From the NCBI RefSeq assembly GCF_019048065.1, contig NZ_CP077291.1, positions 744,001 to 808,000 on the forward strand: a DNA stretch of 64,000 bases, in the 5' to 3' direction. The number at the start of each line of letters is the position of its first letter. Position 1 is the stretch's first letter. A program made the translations under genes and the position numbers. Origin of the DNA: Citrobacter farmeri (GTDB lineage: Bacteria > Pseudomonadota > Gammaproteobacteria > Enterobacterales > Enterobacteriaceae). The notes under the pieces are model-generated. The model searched no databases. It was not told the DNA's origin and worked only from the letters and a program-made list of their open reading frames with translations. Shown one piece after another: positions 56,884 to 64,000 of this stretch.

Positions 56884-58401
56884 ATGTCTGAACAACACGC
56901 ACAGGGCGCTGACGCGGTAACCGATCTTAATAACGAACTGAAAACGCGCCGTGAGAAGCTGGCTGGCCTGCGCGAGCAGGGTATCGCTTTCCCGAACGAT
57001 TTCCGTCGCGATCACACCTCAGACCAACTGCACGCTGACTTCGATGCGAAAGAGAACGAAGAGCTGGAAGCGCTGAACATCGAAGTGTCCGTTGCAGGCC
57101 GCATGATGACCCGTCGTATCATGGGTAAAGCGTCCTTTGTGACGTTGCAGGACGTGGGCGGTCGTATTCAGCTGTACGTTGCTCGCGACGACCTTCCGGA
57201 AGGCATTTACAACGAGCAGTTCAAAAAATGGGACCTCGGCGACATCCTCGGCGCGAAAGGGAAGCTGTTCAAGACCAAAACGGGCGAACTGTCTATCCAC
57301 TGCACCGAATTACGTCTGCTGACCAAAGCGTTGCGTCCGCTGCCGGATAAATTCCACGGTCTGCAGGATCAGGAAGCGCGCTATCGTCAGCGCTACCTGG
57401 ACCTCATCTCTAACGATGAGTCCCGCAACACCTTTAAAGTGCGCTCTCAGATCCTGGCGGGCATTCGTCAGTTCATGGTTGGTCGCGGTTTTATGGAAGT
57501 TGAGACCCCGATGATGCAGGTGATCCCAGGCGGCGCGTCTGCGCGTCCGTTTATCACCCATCACAATGCGCTGGATCTGGACATGTACCTGCGTATTGCG
57601 CCGGAACTGTACCTGAAGCGTCTGGTGGTTGGCGGCTTCGAGCGCGTGTTCGAAATCAACCGTAACTTCCGTAACGAAGGGATCTCCGTGCGTCATAACC
57701 CTGAGTTCACCATGATGGAACTCTACATGGCGTATGCGGACTATAAAGATCTGATCGAACTGACGGAGTCACTGTTCCGTACGCTGGCGCAGGACGTGCT
57801 GGGTAAAACGGAAGTCCCTTACGGCGATGAAGTGTTCGATTTCGGCAAGCCGTTCGAAAAACTGACCATGCGCGAAGCGATCAAGAAATACCGTCCGGAA
57901 ACGGAAATGGCTGAACTGGATAACTTCGACTCTGCCAAAGCGATCGCTGAATCTATTGGTATTAAGGTCGAGAAGAGCTGGGGTCTGGGCCGTATTGTGA
58001 CGGAAATCTTCGAAGAAGTGGCCGAAGCGCATCTGATTCAGCCGACCTTCATTACCGAGTACCCGGCAGAAGTGTCTCCGTTGGCACGTCGTAATGACGA
58101 GAACCCGGAAATCACCGATCGCTTTGAGTTCTTCATTGGCGGTCGTGAGATCGGTAACGGCTTTAGCGAGCTGAACGATGCGGAAGATCAGGCGCAGCGC
58201 TTTCAGGATCAGGTTGACGCGAAAGCGGCGGGCGACGACGAAGCGATGTTCTTCGACGAAGATTACGTCACCGCGCTGGAACACGGTCTGCCGCCGACTG
58301 CAGGTCTGGGTATTGGTATTGACCGTATGGTTATGCTGTTCACTAACAGCCATACCATCCGTGACGTCATCCTGTTCCCGGCGATGCGCCCGGTAAAATA
58401 A
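56884..58401 (+). CDS. lysS: Lysyl-tRNA synthetase, constitutive
   Basis: The 505-residue class II synthetase has an N-terminal OB-fold anticodon domain (residues about 65-150) and catalytic motifs 1 ([10 protein letters not shown]), 2 ([15 protein letters not shown]) and 3 ([11 protein letters not shown]). It charges tRNA-Lys. It begins 9 nt after prfB with AGGAAC before the ATG. Confidence 0.98.
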   Translation: MSEQHAQGADAVTDLNNELKTRREKLAGLREQGIAFPNDFRRDHTSDQLHADFDAKENEELEALNIEVSVAGRMMTRRIMGKASFVTLQDVGGRIQLYVARDDLPEGIYNEQFKKWDLGDILGAKGKLFKTKTGELSIHCTELRLLTKALRPLPDKFHGLQDQEARYRQRYLDLISNDESRNTFKVRSQILAGIRQFMVGRGFMEVETPMMQVIPGGASARPFITHHNALDLDMYLRIAPELYLKRLVVGGFERVFEINRNFRNEGISVRHNPEFTMMELYMAYADYKDLIELTESLFRTLAQDVLGKTEVPYGDEVFDFGKPFEKLTMREAIKKYRPETEMAELDNFDSAKAIAESIGIKVEKSWGLGRIVTEIFEEVAEAHLIQPTFITEYPAEVSPLARRNDENPEITDRFEFFIGGREIGNGFSELNDAEDQAQRFQDQVDAKAAGDDEAMFFDEDYVTALEHGLPPTAGLGIGIDRMVMLFTNSHTIRDVILFPAMRPVK

Positions 58402-58411
58402 GCGGTGAAAT

Positions 58412-58463
58412 GTCGGATAGCGTTACGCTTGCCGTAGGCCGGATAAGCGTAGCGCCATCCGGC
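58412..58463. repeat. REP elements between lysS and idi
   Basis: A standard REP unit, GTAGGCCGGATAAGCG to CCATCCGGCG, preceded by a degenerate copy, between convergent genes. Confidence 0.85.
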
Positions 58464-58468
58464 GTCAA

Positions 58469-59014
58469 TTAACGCCGGCAATATTCTCGCAGTCGCTCGC
58501 GCGCATCATCATCAGCAGCCTGCATCACCATCCACGGGCTGAAGGCCCAGGGCGTCATGCGAATTGCGCATAAAACATCCTCCAGATTGCTCCACTGATA
58601 ATCCATCACTTCGTCGCAATTGACCCGCAGTTCACCGATCACCCGTGCAGAATAGACCGGGCAAACCTCATTCTCTACGATCCCACTGGGATCGGTCGCC
58701 CGGTAGCGGAAGGCAGGGTAGACGGGAGTCAGACTGGCAATCTCTACGCCCAGCTCATGACGGCAGCGGCGGATAATGGCCTCTTCGTCACTTTCACCTT
58801 GTTGAGGATGGCCGCAAACCGAGTTTGTCCAGACACCCGGCCACGCTTTTTTCGCAAGCGAGCGGCGGGTCACCAAAAGTTGCCCCTCTGCATTGAACAG
58901 CCAGGAAGAGAAGGCGAGATGCAATGGCGTATTAACGGTGTGGGCGCTGTATTTTTCCAGCGTGCCGGAAGGGGTGTCCTGTGCATCCAGCAAAATGACG
59001 TGTTCCTGTCGCAT
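58469..59014 (-). CDS. idi: Isopentenyl-diphosphate isomerase
   Basis: The 181-residue type I IPP isomerase has the catalytic cysteine in [12 protein letters not shown] and glutamate in [10 protein letters not shown] of the Nudix fold. It interconverts IPP and DMAPP for isoprenoid (including ubiquinone tail) synthesis. One residue shorter than K-12. Confidence 0.96.
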   Translation of the reverse strand: MRQEHVILLDAQDTPSGTLEKYSAHTVNTPLHLAFSSWLFNAEGQLLVTRRSLAKKAWPGVWTNSVCGHPQQGESDEEAIIRRCRHELGVEIASLTPVYPAFRYRATDPSGIVENEVCPVYSARVIGELRVNCDEVMDYQWSNLEDVLCAIRMTPWAFSPWMVMQAADDDARERLREYCRR

Positions 59015-59147
59015 AATGTCTCACTGTAACTCTTAAGCACATACCAGTATATGAGATCTCAGGTCGCAATGATTAGCTCAGGGAGCGTTTAACGCCGGAA
59101 TGTGACATCCGCATCCTGCGATACGGATGTCGGGAGCGGGCGCGATT

Positions 59148-59273
59148 TTAGAAAAACAGCAGCATAAACTGGAAGCGACTTTCGATACCCAGTGCAATGC
59201 CGTCTGAAATGGCGGGTATCGACATCAGCATGAGCAACAGTAGGGCGATCAGGCCGCGCAGAAAGAGATTCAT
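59148..59273 (-). CDS. 41-residue membrane protein coupled to uacT
   Basis: The frame ATG to TAA encodes MNLFLRGLIALLLLMLMSIP and ends SRFQFMLLFF, 41 residues with one strong hydrophobic helix (residues about 4-20). The ATG starts one base after the uacT TAG (TAGCATG), so terminating ribosomes could restart here. I cannot name it. The coding support is the coupling and membrane-helix composition; no ribosome site other than uacT coding sequence is evident. Confidence 0.6.
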   Translation of the reverse strand: MNLFLRGLIALLLLMLMSIPAISDGIALGIESRFQFMLLFF

Positions 59274-59274
59274 G

Positions 59275-60723
59275 CTATTCATCCTGCTGATTTTTTTTCA
59301 GTTTGCGCATCAGCAACCACATTCGCACCGTTCTGACCTTCAGGTTTTTATCCGAGACGGATTCCTGTACCAGTCCGGTATGGTGGTGGTAGCCATTGAA
59401 AAACAGATTCAATACAACAGCGCTGAAGGTGGCCAGCATAATGCCGCTGTGCAGCAACGGCTGGAGAACGGCAGGCAGGCGAGAAAAAAAGTCATGCGAT
59501 AACGTCGGCGTCATGCCGACACCCAGGCTAATGGCCACAATGTAGAGGTTGTAACGGTTTGTGGTGTAATTGCAGCGCGAGAGAATGCGGATACCGGTTG
59601 CCAGTACCATGCCAAACATCACCAGGCCTGCGCCGCCAAGGACGAACTGCGGAATGGAGGCGACCAGAACCGCCATTTTCGGCACCATACCAAACAAAAT
59701 TAAGATGACGCCAGAGGCGATGCAGACCCATCGGCTGTGCACGCGCGTGACGCTGACCAGGCCAACGTTTTGGGAAAACGAGGTATGGGGAAAGCTGTTA
59801 AACAGTCCGCCAATCATTGTCCCAACGCCATCCACGCGCAGGCCACGAATGATATCCTGCGAAGAGAGTTTGCGACCGACGATCTCGCCGAGTGCCAGGA
59901 ACATCCCCATCGATTCAATAAACACAATAATCAGCACGGCGGTCATGGTCAGAATCGACACCGGATCAAAGACGGGGGTACCGAAGGCCATCGGTGTGAC
60001 AATCGCGAACCACGAGGCATCGTGCAGACCTGACAAATTTACTTCGTTCATCATCCATGAGAGCGCAAAACCAAAGATGATCCCCAGCAGGACAGCGACG
60101 TTGGACATAAAACCTTTGGCATATCGGGTGATTAATAAAATAAAAATTAAGACCGCAAACGAAATACCTAAATAGACCGGATTACCATATTCAGGATTGC
60201 CCTTCCCGCCCGCCGCCCAGTCAACGCCCACCTGAATGATGCTCAGACCAATTGAGGTGATCACCACCCCCGTCACCAGCGGTGGAAATAACGGCATCAG
60301 GCGACCGATAAGCGGCGCCAGGAGTGTGGTGATCGCTCCTGCGGCGATGGTTGAGCCAAAAATTCCCAACAAACCGATATCCGGGTTGATGCCAATCGCA
60401 ATCATCGGCGTCACGGCAGCAAACGTCACCGACATAATTACGGGCAGGCGAATCCCCATAAAACGGCCAATGCCAACACATTGCAGCAGAGTAACGATCC
60501 CGCAGCAAAAGAGATCAGAACTGATTAGCAGCGCGATGGCTTCTTTACTGAGGCCGAGCCTGTCGCCAATCATCAGCGGTACAGCGACCGCACCTGCGTA
60601 CATGACCAGCACGTGCTGTAAACCGAGAACGACCAGCTTGCCTGGCGATAACAGGCGGTCGACCTCATCGGTAGCGCGGCCTTGCCCCGAAGATGAGGGA
60701 TGGTGGGAATCTATGGCGCTCAT
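59275..60723 (-). CDS. uacT: Uric acid transporter UacT (YgfU)
   Basis: The 482-residue NCS2 permease matches E. coli UacT. About 12 to 14 helices are visible, with the NCS2 signatures QHVLVMYAGAVAVP and FIESMGMFLALGE around the substrate site. It imports urate by proton symport. The small membrane frame follows directly; ghxQ lies 63 nt upstream on the same strand. Confidence 0.96.
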   Translation of the reverse strand: MSAIDSHHPSSSGQGRATDEVDRLLSPGKLVVLGLQHVLVMYAGAVAVPLMIGDRLGLSKEAIALLISSDLFCCGIVTLLQCVGIGRFMGIRLPVIMSVTFAAVTPMIAIGINPDIGLLGIFGSTIAAGAITTLLAPLIGRLMPLFPPLVTGVVITSIGLSIIQVGVDWAAGGKGNPEYGNPVYLGISFAVLIFILLITRYAKGFMSNVAVLLGIIFGFALSWMMNEVNLSGLHDASWFAIVTPMAFGTPVFDPVSILTMTAVLIIVFIESMGMFLALGEIVGRKLSSQDIIRGLRVDGVGTMIGGLFNSFPHTSFSQNVGLVSVTRVHSRWVCIASGVILILFGMVPKMAVLVASIPQFVLGGAGLVMFGMVLATGIRILSRCNYTTNRYNLYIVAISLGVGMTPTLSHDFFSRLPAVLQPLLHSGIMLATFSAVVLNLFFNGYHHHTGLVQESVSDKNLKVRTVRMWLLMRKLKKNQQDE

Positions 60724-60786
60724 GCGTTTTCTCCTGAAGGGTGAGGCCGATAGAACAGCTCCGCGCGCGTTTGCGCGGAGCGTCGC

Positions 60787-62154
60787 TTAAATTGCCCATC
60801 CGCCGGCGTAGAACGCGACCAGCGCGACGGTAATGATGACGGTACCGATATTCAGCTTCTGCCATTCCCGGGCAAACACACGCCCGACAACCAGCGTCAC
60901 GAAACCGAGCATAATGCCGGTGACGATATTACAGGTCAGGACGATAAAGACCGCGCAGACCAGACCGGCCATCGCATCGATGAAGTCATCGAAATCCAGT
61001 TTTGAAACGTTACTGAGCATCAGCAAGCCGACGTACATCAGCGCAGGGGCGGTCGCATAGCCTGGGATCAGGTAAGAGAGAGGTGATAAGAACAGGATGA
61101 GCAGGAATAAACAGCCGACGATGGTGGCGGTCAGCCCCGTTTTTCCTCCGGCGGCGGTTCCCGCAGCGGATTCAATATAGACGGCCGCCGGTGCTGCGCC
61201 CACCAGTCCGGAAAACACGGAACTGATAGAGTCGCTGGTCAGCGCTTTACCGCCGTTGATGATCTGGTTGTCCTTATCGAGCAGATTCGCCTGCCCGGCG
61301 ACAGCGCGGATGGTGCCGGTGGCATCGAAAACCGCTGTCATCACCAGTGCCAGTACGCTGGGCAGCACCGCGGGTTGTAAGGCTCCCATGATATCAAGGC
61401 TAAAAATCAGAGACTTACCATCTTCACCGCTCAGACTGGGCATAGCAACCAGACCGTGAAATTTGACGGCGGGATCAAATATCAAACCGATAACGGAGAT
61501 GGCGATAATCACCAGCAGGATCCCGCCGGGGATGCGGCATTTCTCCAGCCCGAAAATGACCGCCAGTCCCAGCAGACTCATCAGAACCGGAAATGAGGTA
61601 AATGCGCCTAGTGCCACCGGAAGTCCTTCCAGCGGGTTTTTAATCACCATGCCGACGCCGTTCGCCGCGATCAGCAACAGGAACAGCCCAATGCCAATCC
61701 CGGTGCCATGCGCGATACCCATGGGTAAGTTTCGCAGGATCCAGGTCCGGACCCCGGTAACCGAGATAGCGGTAAAAATCACCCCCATCAGAAAAACTGC
61801 TCCGAGGGCGACGGGAATCGAGATCTGCTGGCCCAGCACCAGGCTGAATGCGGTAAAGGCGGTTAGCGAAATTGCACAGCCGATCGCCATCGGCAGGTTG
61901 GCCCAGAGTCCCATCAACAACGAACCGAAGCCTGCAACAAGACAGGTAGCGACAAAGACGGCGGCGGGTGGGAATCCCGCTTTCCCCAGCATTCCGGGCA
62001 CGACAATGACCGAATAGACCATTGCCAGAAAGGTGGTCAACCCGGCCAATATCTCCTGGCGCACGGTACTGCCACGCTCAGTAATCTTGAAATAATTATC
62101 CAGCGCGCCGCGAGGTTTCGACGTGCCGGGGGTTTGCAGTATATCTCCAGACAT
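60787..62154 (-). CDS. ghxQ: Guanine/hypoxanthine permease GhxQ (YgfQ)
   Basis: The 455-residue protein belongs to the AzgA-type purine permeases: [20 protein letters not shown] near residue 30 and [15 protein letters not shown] near 270. E. coli GhxQ takes up guanine and hypoxanthine. It lies next to guaD, matching guanine uptake with guanine deamination. Confidence 0.95.
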   Translation of the reverse strand: MSGDILQTPGTSKPRGALDNYFKITERGSTVRQEILAGLTTFLAMVYSVIVVPGMLGKAGFPPAAVFVATCLVAGFGSLLMGLWANLPMAIGCAISLTAFTAFSLVLGQQISIPVALGAVFLMGVIFTAISVTGVRTWILRNLPMGIAHGTGIGIGLFLLLIAANGVGMVIKNPLEGLPVALGAFTSFPVLMSLLGLAVIFGLEKCRIPGGILLVIIAISVIGLIFDPAVKFHGLVAMPSLSGEDGKSLIFSLDIMGALQPAVLPSVLALVMTAVFDATGTIRAVAGQANLLDKDNQIINGGKALTSDSISSVFSGLVGAAPAAVYIESAAGTAAGGKTGLTATIVGCLFLLILFLSPLSYLIPGYATAPALMYVGLLMLSNVSKLDFDDFIDAMAGLVCAVFIVLTCNIVTGIMLGFVTLVVGRVFAREWQKLNIGTVIITVALVAFYAGGWAI

Positions 62155-62186
62155 AATGATGTCCTCAGCAGGATGTTAGCGTTCTG

Positions 62187-63503
62187 TCAGGTCCGTTCGT
62201 ACACCAGACGCCCATCGACGTAGGTGCGGTAAATTGAGCGATCGTCGCCCAGCGTCATCATCACGAACAATTTGTCGACCAGGGATTTTGAGTTGTCATA
62301 GCGCAGTTGCTGCAGCGGCGTCGCCGTTGGTTCCAGCACCACAAAGTCCGCCTCTTTGCCCGACGTAAAGTTGCCAATAAGATGGTCGAGGCCCAGTGCT
62401 TTCGCGCCACCGAGCGTCGCCAGGTAAAATGCTTCGTATGCCGAGAGTCGGTAGCCCTGCAATTGCACCACTTTGTAGGCTTCGTTCAGCGTTTGCAGCA
62501 TGTTGAAAGTGGTGCCCGCACCGATATCGGTTCCCATGCCGACGTTGATTTTCTTACGCCAGGCTTTTTGCAGGTTGAACAAACCGCTGCCGAGATAGAG
62601 GTTTGAGGTTGGACAAAAGGCGATGCTGGAGTGGGTTTCACTCAGGCGATCCCACTCTTTCTCTTCCAAATGTATGCAGTGGGCGAAGACGCAGTTTTTG
62701 CCCGTCAGTCCGTACTGGTGATACACATCCAGATAGCCGTCATGTTCAGGATAGAGTTCTTTAACCCAGGCAATTTCGTCTTTATTTTCACAGAGATGGG
62801 TATGCAGCCAGGTATCGGGATATTCTTCACGCAGACGCTGCGCCATTACCATTTGCTGCGGGGAAGAGGTCGGCGCAAAGCGCGGCGTGATGGCATACAG
62901 CAGACGACCATTTTTATGCCAGCGTTCAATTAACGCCTTACTTTGCAGGTAGCTGCTTTCGGCATCGTCCAACAGGTAATCCGGTGCGTTACGATCCATC
63001 ATCACTTTGCCGGCGATCATGCGCATATTGATATGGCTTGCGGCTTCGAATAATGCATCAACGGACTGTGGATGCACCGTACCAAAAACCAGCGCGCTGG
63101 TGGTGCCATTACGCAACAGTTGCTTAATAAAAAAAGCCGACATCTCGCGTGCGTATTCCAGATCCTCGTAACGTTTTTCGGTCGGGAAGGTGTGTTTATT
63201 CAGCCATTCCAGCAACTGTTCGCCATAGGCACCGACCATTTCGCTCTGGGGGTAGTGGATATGCGTATCAACGAATCCCGGCACGACCAGTTTTCCGCGA
63301 TAGTCACGGACACGGATGGCGTCAGGGATTCGATGTTTCCCTTCTTCCCATTCGCCAAACCATTCGATTTTCCCCTGGCGAATCAGCAACAAGCCGTCTT
63401 CCACAAATCGTAGCGCTGAGGCAATTTCTTCCGGGTCTTCGGCGGTGCGGGTGACGTCAATAAAGCTGCCGCGCACCGCTTTCAACGTATGTTCTCCAGA
63501 CAT
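62187..63503 (-). CDS. guaD: Guanine deaminase
   Basis: The 438-residue amidohydrolase has the zinc motif FVDTHIHYPQ (near residue 82), HTHLCEN, HCIHL and the aspartate in GMGTDIGAG. It turns guanine into xanthine and ammonia. It is one residue shorter than K-12 GuaD. It lies between ghxQ and xanQ as part of a purine-use cluster. Confidence 0.97.
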   Translation of the reverse strand: MSGEHTLKAVRGSFIDVTRTAEDPEEIASALRFVEDGLLLIRQGKIEWFGEWEEGKHRIPDAIRVRDYRGKLVVPGFVDTHIHYPQSEMVGAYGEQLLEWLNKHTFPTEKRYEDLEYAREMSAFFIKQLLRNGTTSALVFGTVHPQSVDALFEAASHINMRMIAGKVMMDRNAPDYLLDDAESSYLQSKALIERWHKNGRLLYAITPRFAPTSSPQQMVMAQRLREEYPDTWLHTHLCENKDEIAWVKELYPEHDGYLDVYHQYGLTGKNCVFAHCIHLEEKEWDRLSETHSSIAFCPTSNLYLGSGLFNLQKAWRKKINVGMGTDIGAGTTFNMLQTLNEAYKVVQLQGYRLSAYEAFYLATLGGAKALGLDHLIGNFTSGKEADFVVLEPTATPLQQLRYDNSKSLVDKLFVMMTLGDDRSIYRTYVDGRLVYERT

Positions 63504-63520
63504 CGTAAACTCCTTTACCG

Positions 63521-64000
63521 TTAGTCCGCTTCCTCCGGGGAGGCGATGCCCGGCAGCACTTCTTCAGGCCGGTAACCTCCAGGGAGAATGATATTCAGTA
63601 GAATGGCGGTCAGTCCGCCTGCGCAGATGGGGTTTTCCACCAGTACATAAATTGAGGCTGGCAGGATTTTGAAAATTTCCGGGTCATAGGAGACACCCAA
63701 ACCCAGCCCCAAAGAGGTGGCGACAATCAGCGTTTCACGGCGTTTAAGCCCGTTGGTGATGATGATGCGGATCCCGGCGATTGCGATCATTGAGAACATC
63801 AGCGTCATCGCTCCCCCCAGTACCGCCGAGGGAATCGTGGTGAAGAAGCCGCCAATCATCGGAAACAGACCAAGCAACACCAGCATGACGGCGATTGTGC
63901 GCCCGATATAGCGTGAGGCGACGCCGGTCATCTGAATAACGCCGTTGTTTTGCGCAAAGGTCGTCAAGGGGAGTGAACCCACCGCAGAGGCAATGACGGA
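63521..64000 (-). CDS. xanQ: Xanthine permease XanQ, C-terminal part only
   Basis: The last 159 residues of an NCS2 xanthine permease are visible; the gene continues past the right edge (E. coli XanQ is 466 aa). The family motif FAQNNGVIQMTGVASR is present near the edge, followed by four hydrophobic segments and the end GGYRPEEVLPGIASPEEAD. It imports xanthine by proton symport. It precedes guaD by 17 nt. Confidence 0.95.
   Translation of the reverse strand, partial: SVIASAVGSLPLTTFAQNNGVIQMTGVASRYIGRTIAVMLVLLGLFPMIGGFFTTIPSAVLGGAMTLMFSMIAIAGIRIIITNGLKRRETLIVATSLGLGLGVSYDPEIFKILPASIYVLVENPICAGGLTAILLNIILPGGYRPEEVLPGIASPEEAD

Overview
The window is chromosome of an enteric bacterium (Enterobacteriaceae), most like Citrobacter or a close relative of Salmonella and E. 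coli. Nearly every protein can be recognised as the orthologue of an E. coli K-12 gene, usually with the same length and overlaps. REP/BIME repeats lie between many genes. Several genes absent from K-12 (pobA with an AraC regulator, a YbaK-like protein, an orphan PTS EIIC, a membrane diguanylate cyclase, an RpiR regulator) sit at points where related enterics vary. Species cannot be fixed from the sequence alone.

Positions 1-30105 follow the E. coli 99-100 min region in the K-12 orientation: yjjB (partial), yjjP, [pobA-araC insert], yjjQ-bglJ, [YbaK-like and PTS EIIC insert], fhuF, [diguanylate cyclase], yjjZ, three tandem tRNA-Leu(CAG), rsmC, holD-rimI-yjjG, prfC, osmY, ytjA, yjjU-yjjV, the glycyl-radical pair yjjI-yjjW, the deoCABD nucleoside operon, lplA, ytjB, serB-radA-nadR.

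At about 30.1 kb the order jumps to the E. coli 63-66 min region, in reverse orientation: a LysR gene (probably ygfI), argP, rpiA, serA, ygfA, 6S RNA, zapA, ygfB-pepP-ubiH-ubiI, gcvTHP, ygfF, bglA, an RpiR regulator, yqfB, trhA, ygfZ, sdhE-ygfX, fldB, xerD-dsbC-recJ-prfB-lysS, idi, then the purine cluster uacT, ghxQ, guaD, xanQ (partial). Two segments on opposite sides of oriC in E. coli, joined with one reversed, indicate an origin-spanning inversion relative to K-12.

Functional groupings are nucleoside salvage (deoCABD), purine uptake and guanine deamination (xanQ-guaD-ghxQ-uacT), glycine, serine and one-carbon metabolism (serB, serA, gcvTHP, ygfA), ubiquinone hydroxylation (ubiH, ubiI), translation (prfC, prfB, lysS, rsmC, rimI, tRNA-Leu), iron response (fhuF and yjjZ with Fur-like boxes) and 4-hydroxybenzoate hydroxylation (pobA). 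The most unusual sites are an Ibs-toxin-like reading frame antisense to the 3' end of ygfA, a 41-residue membrane protein coupled to uacT, a LacI-type palindrome before the orphan EIIC gene, a deoO1-like operator inside yjjI exactly 600 bp from deoO2, and the nadR/LysR rearrangement junction.
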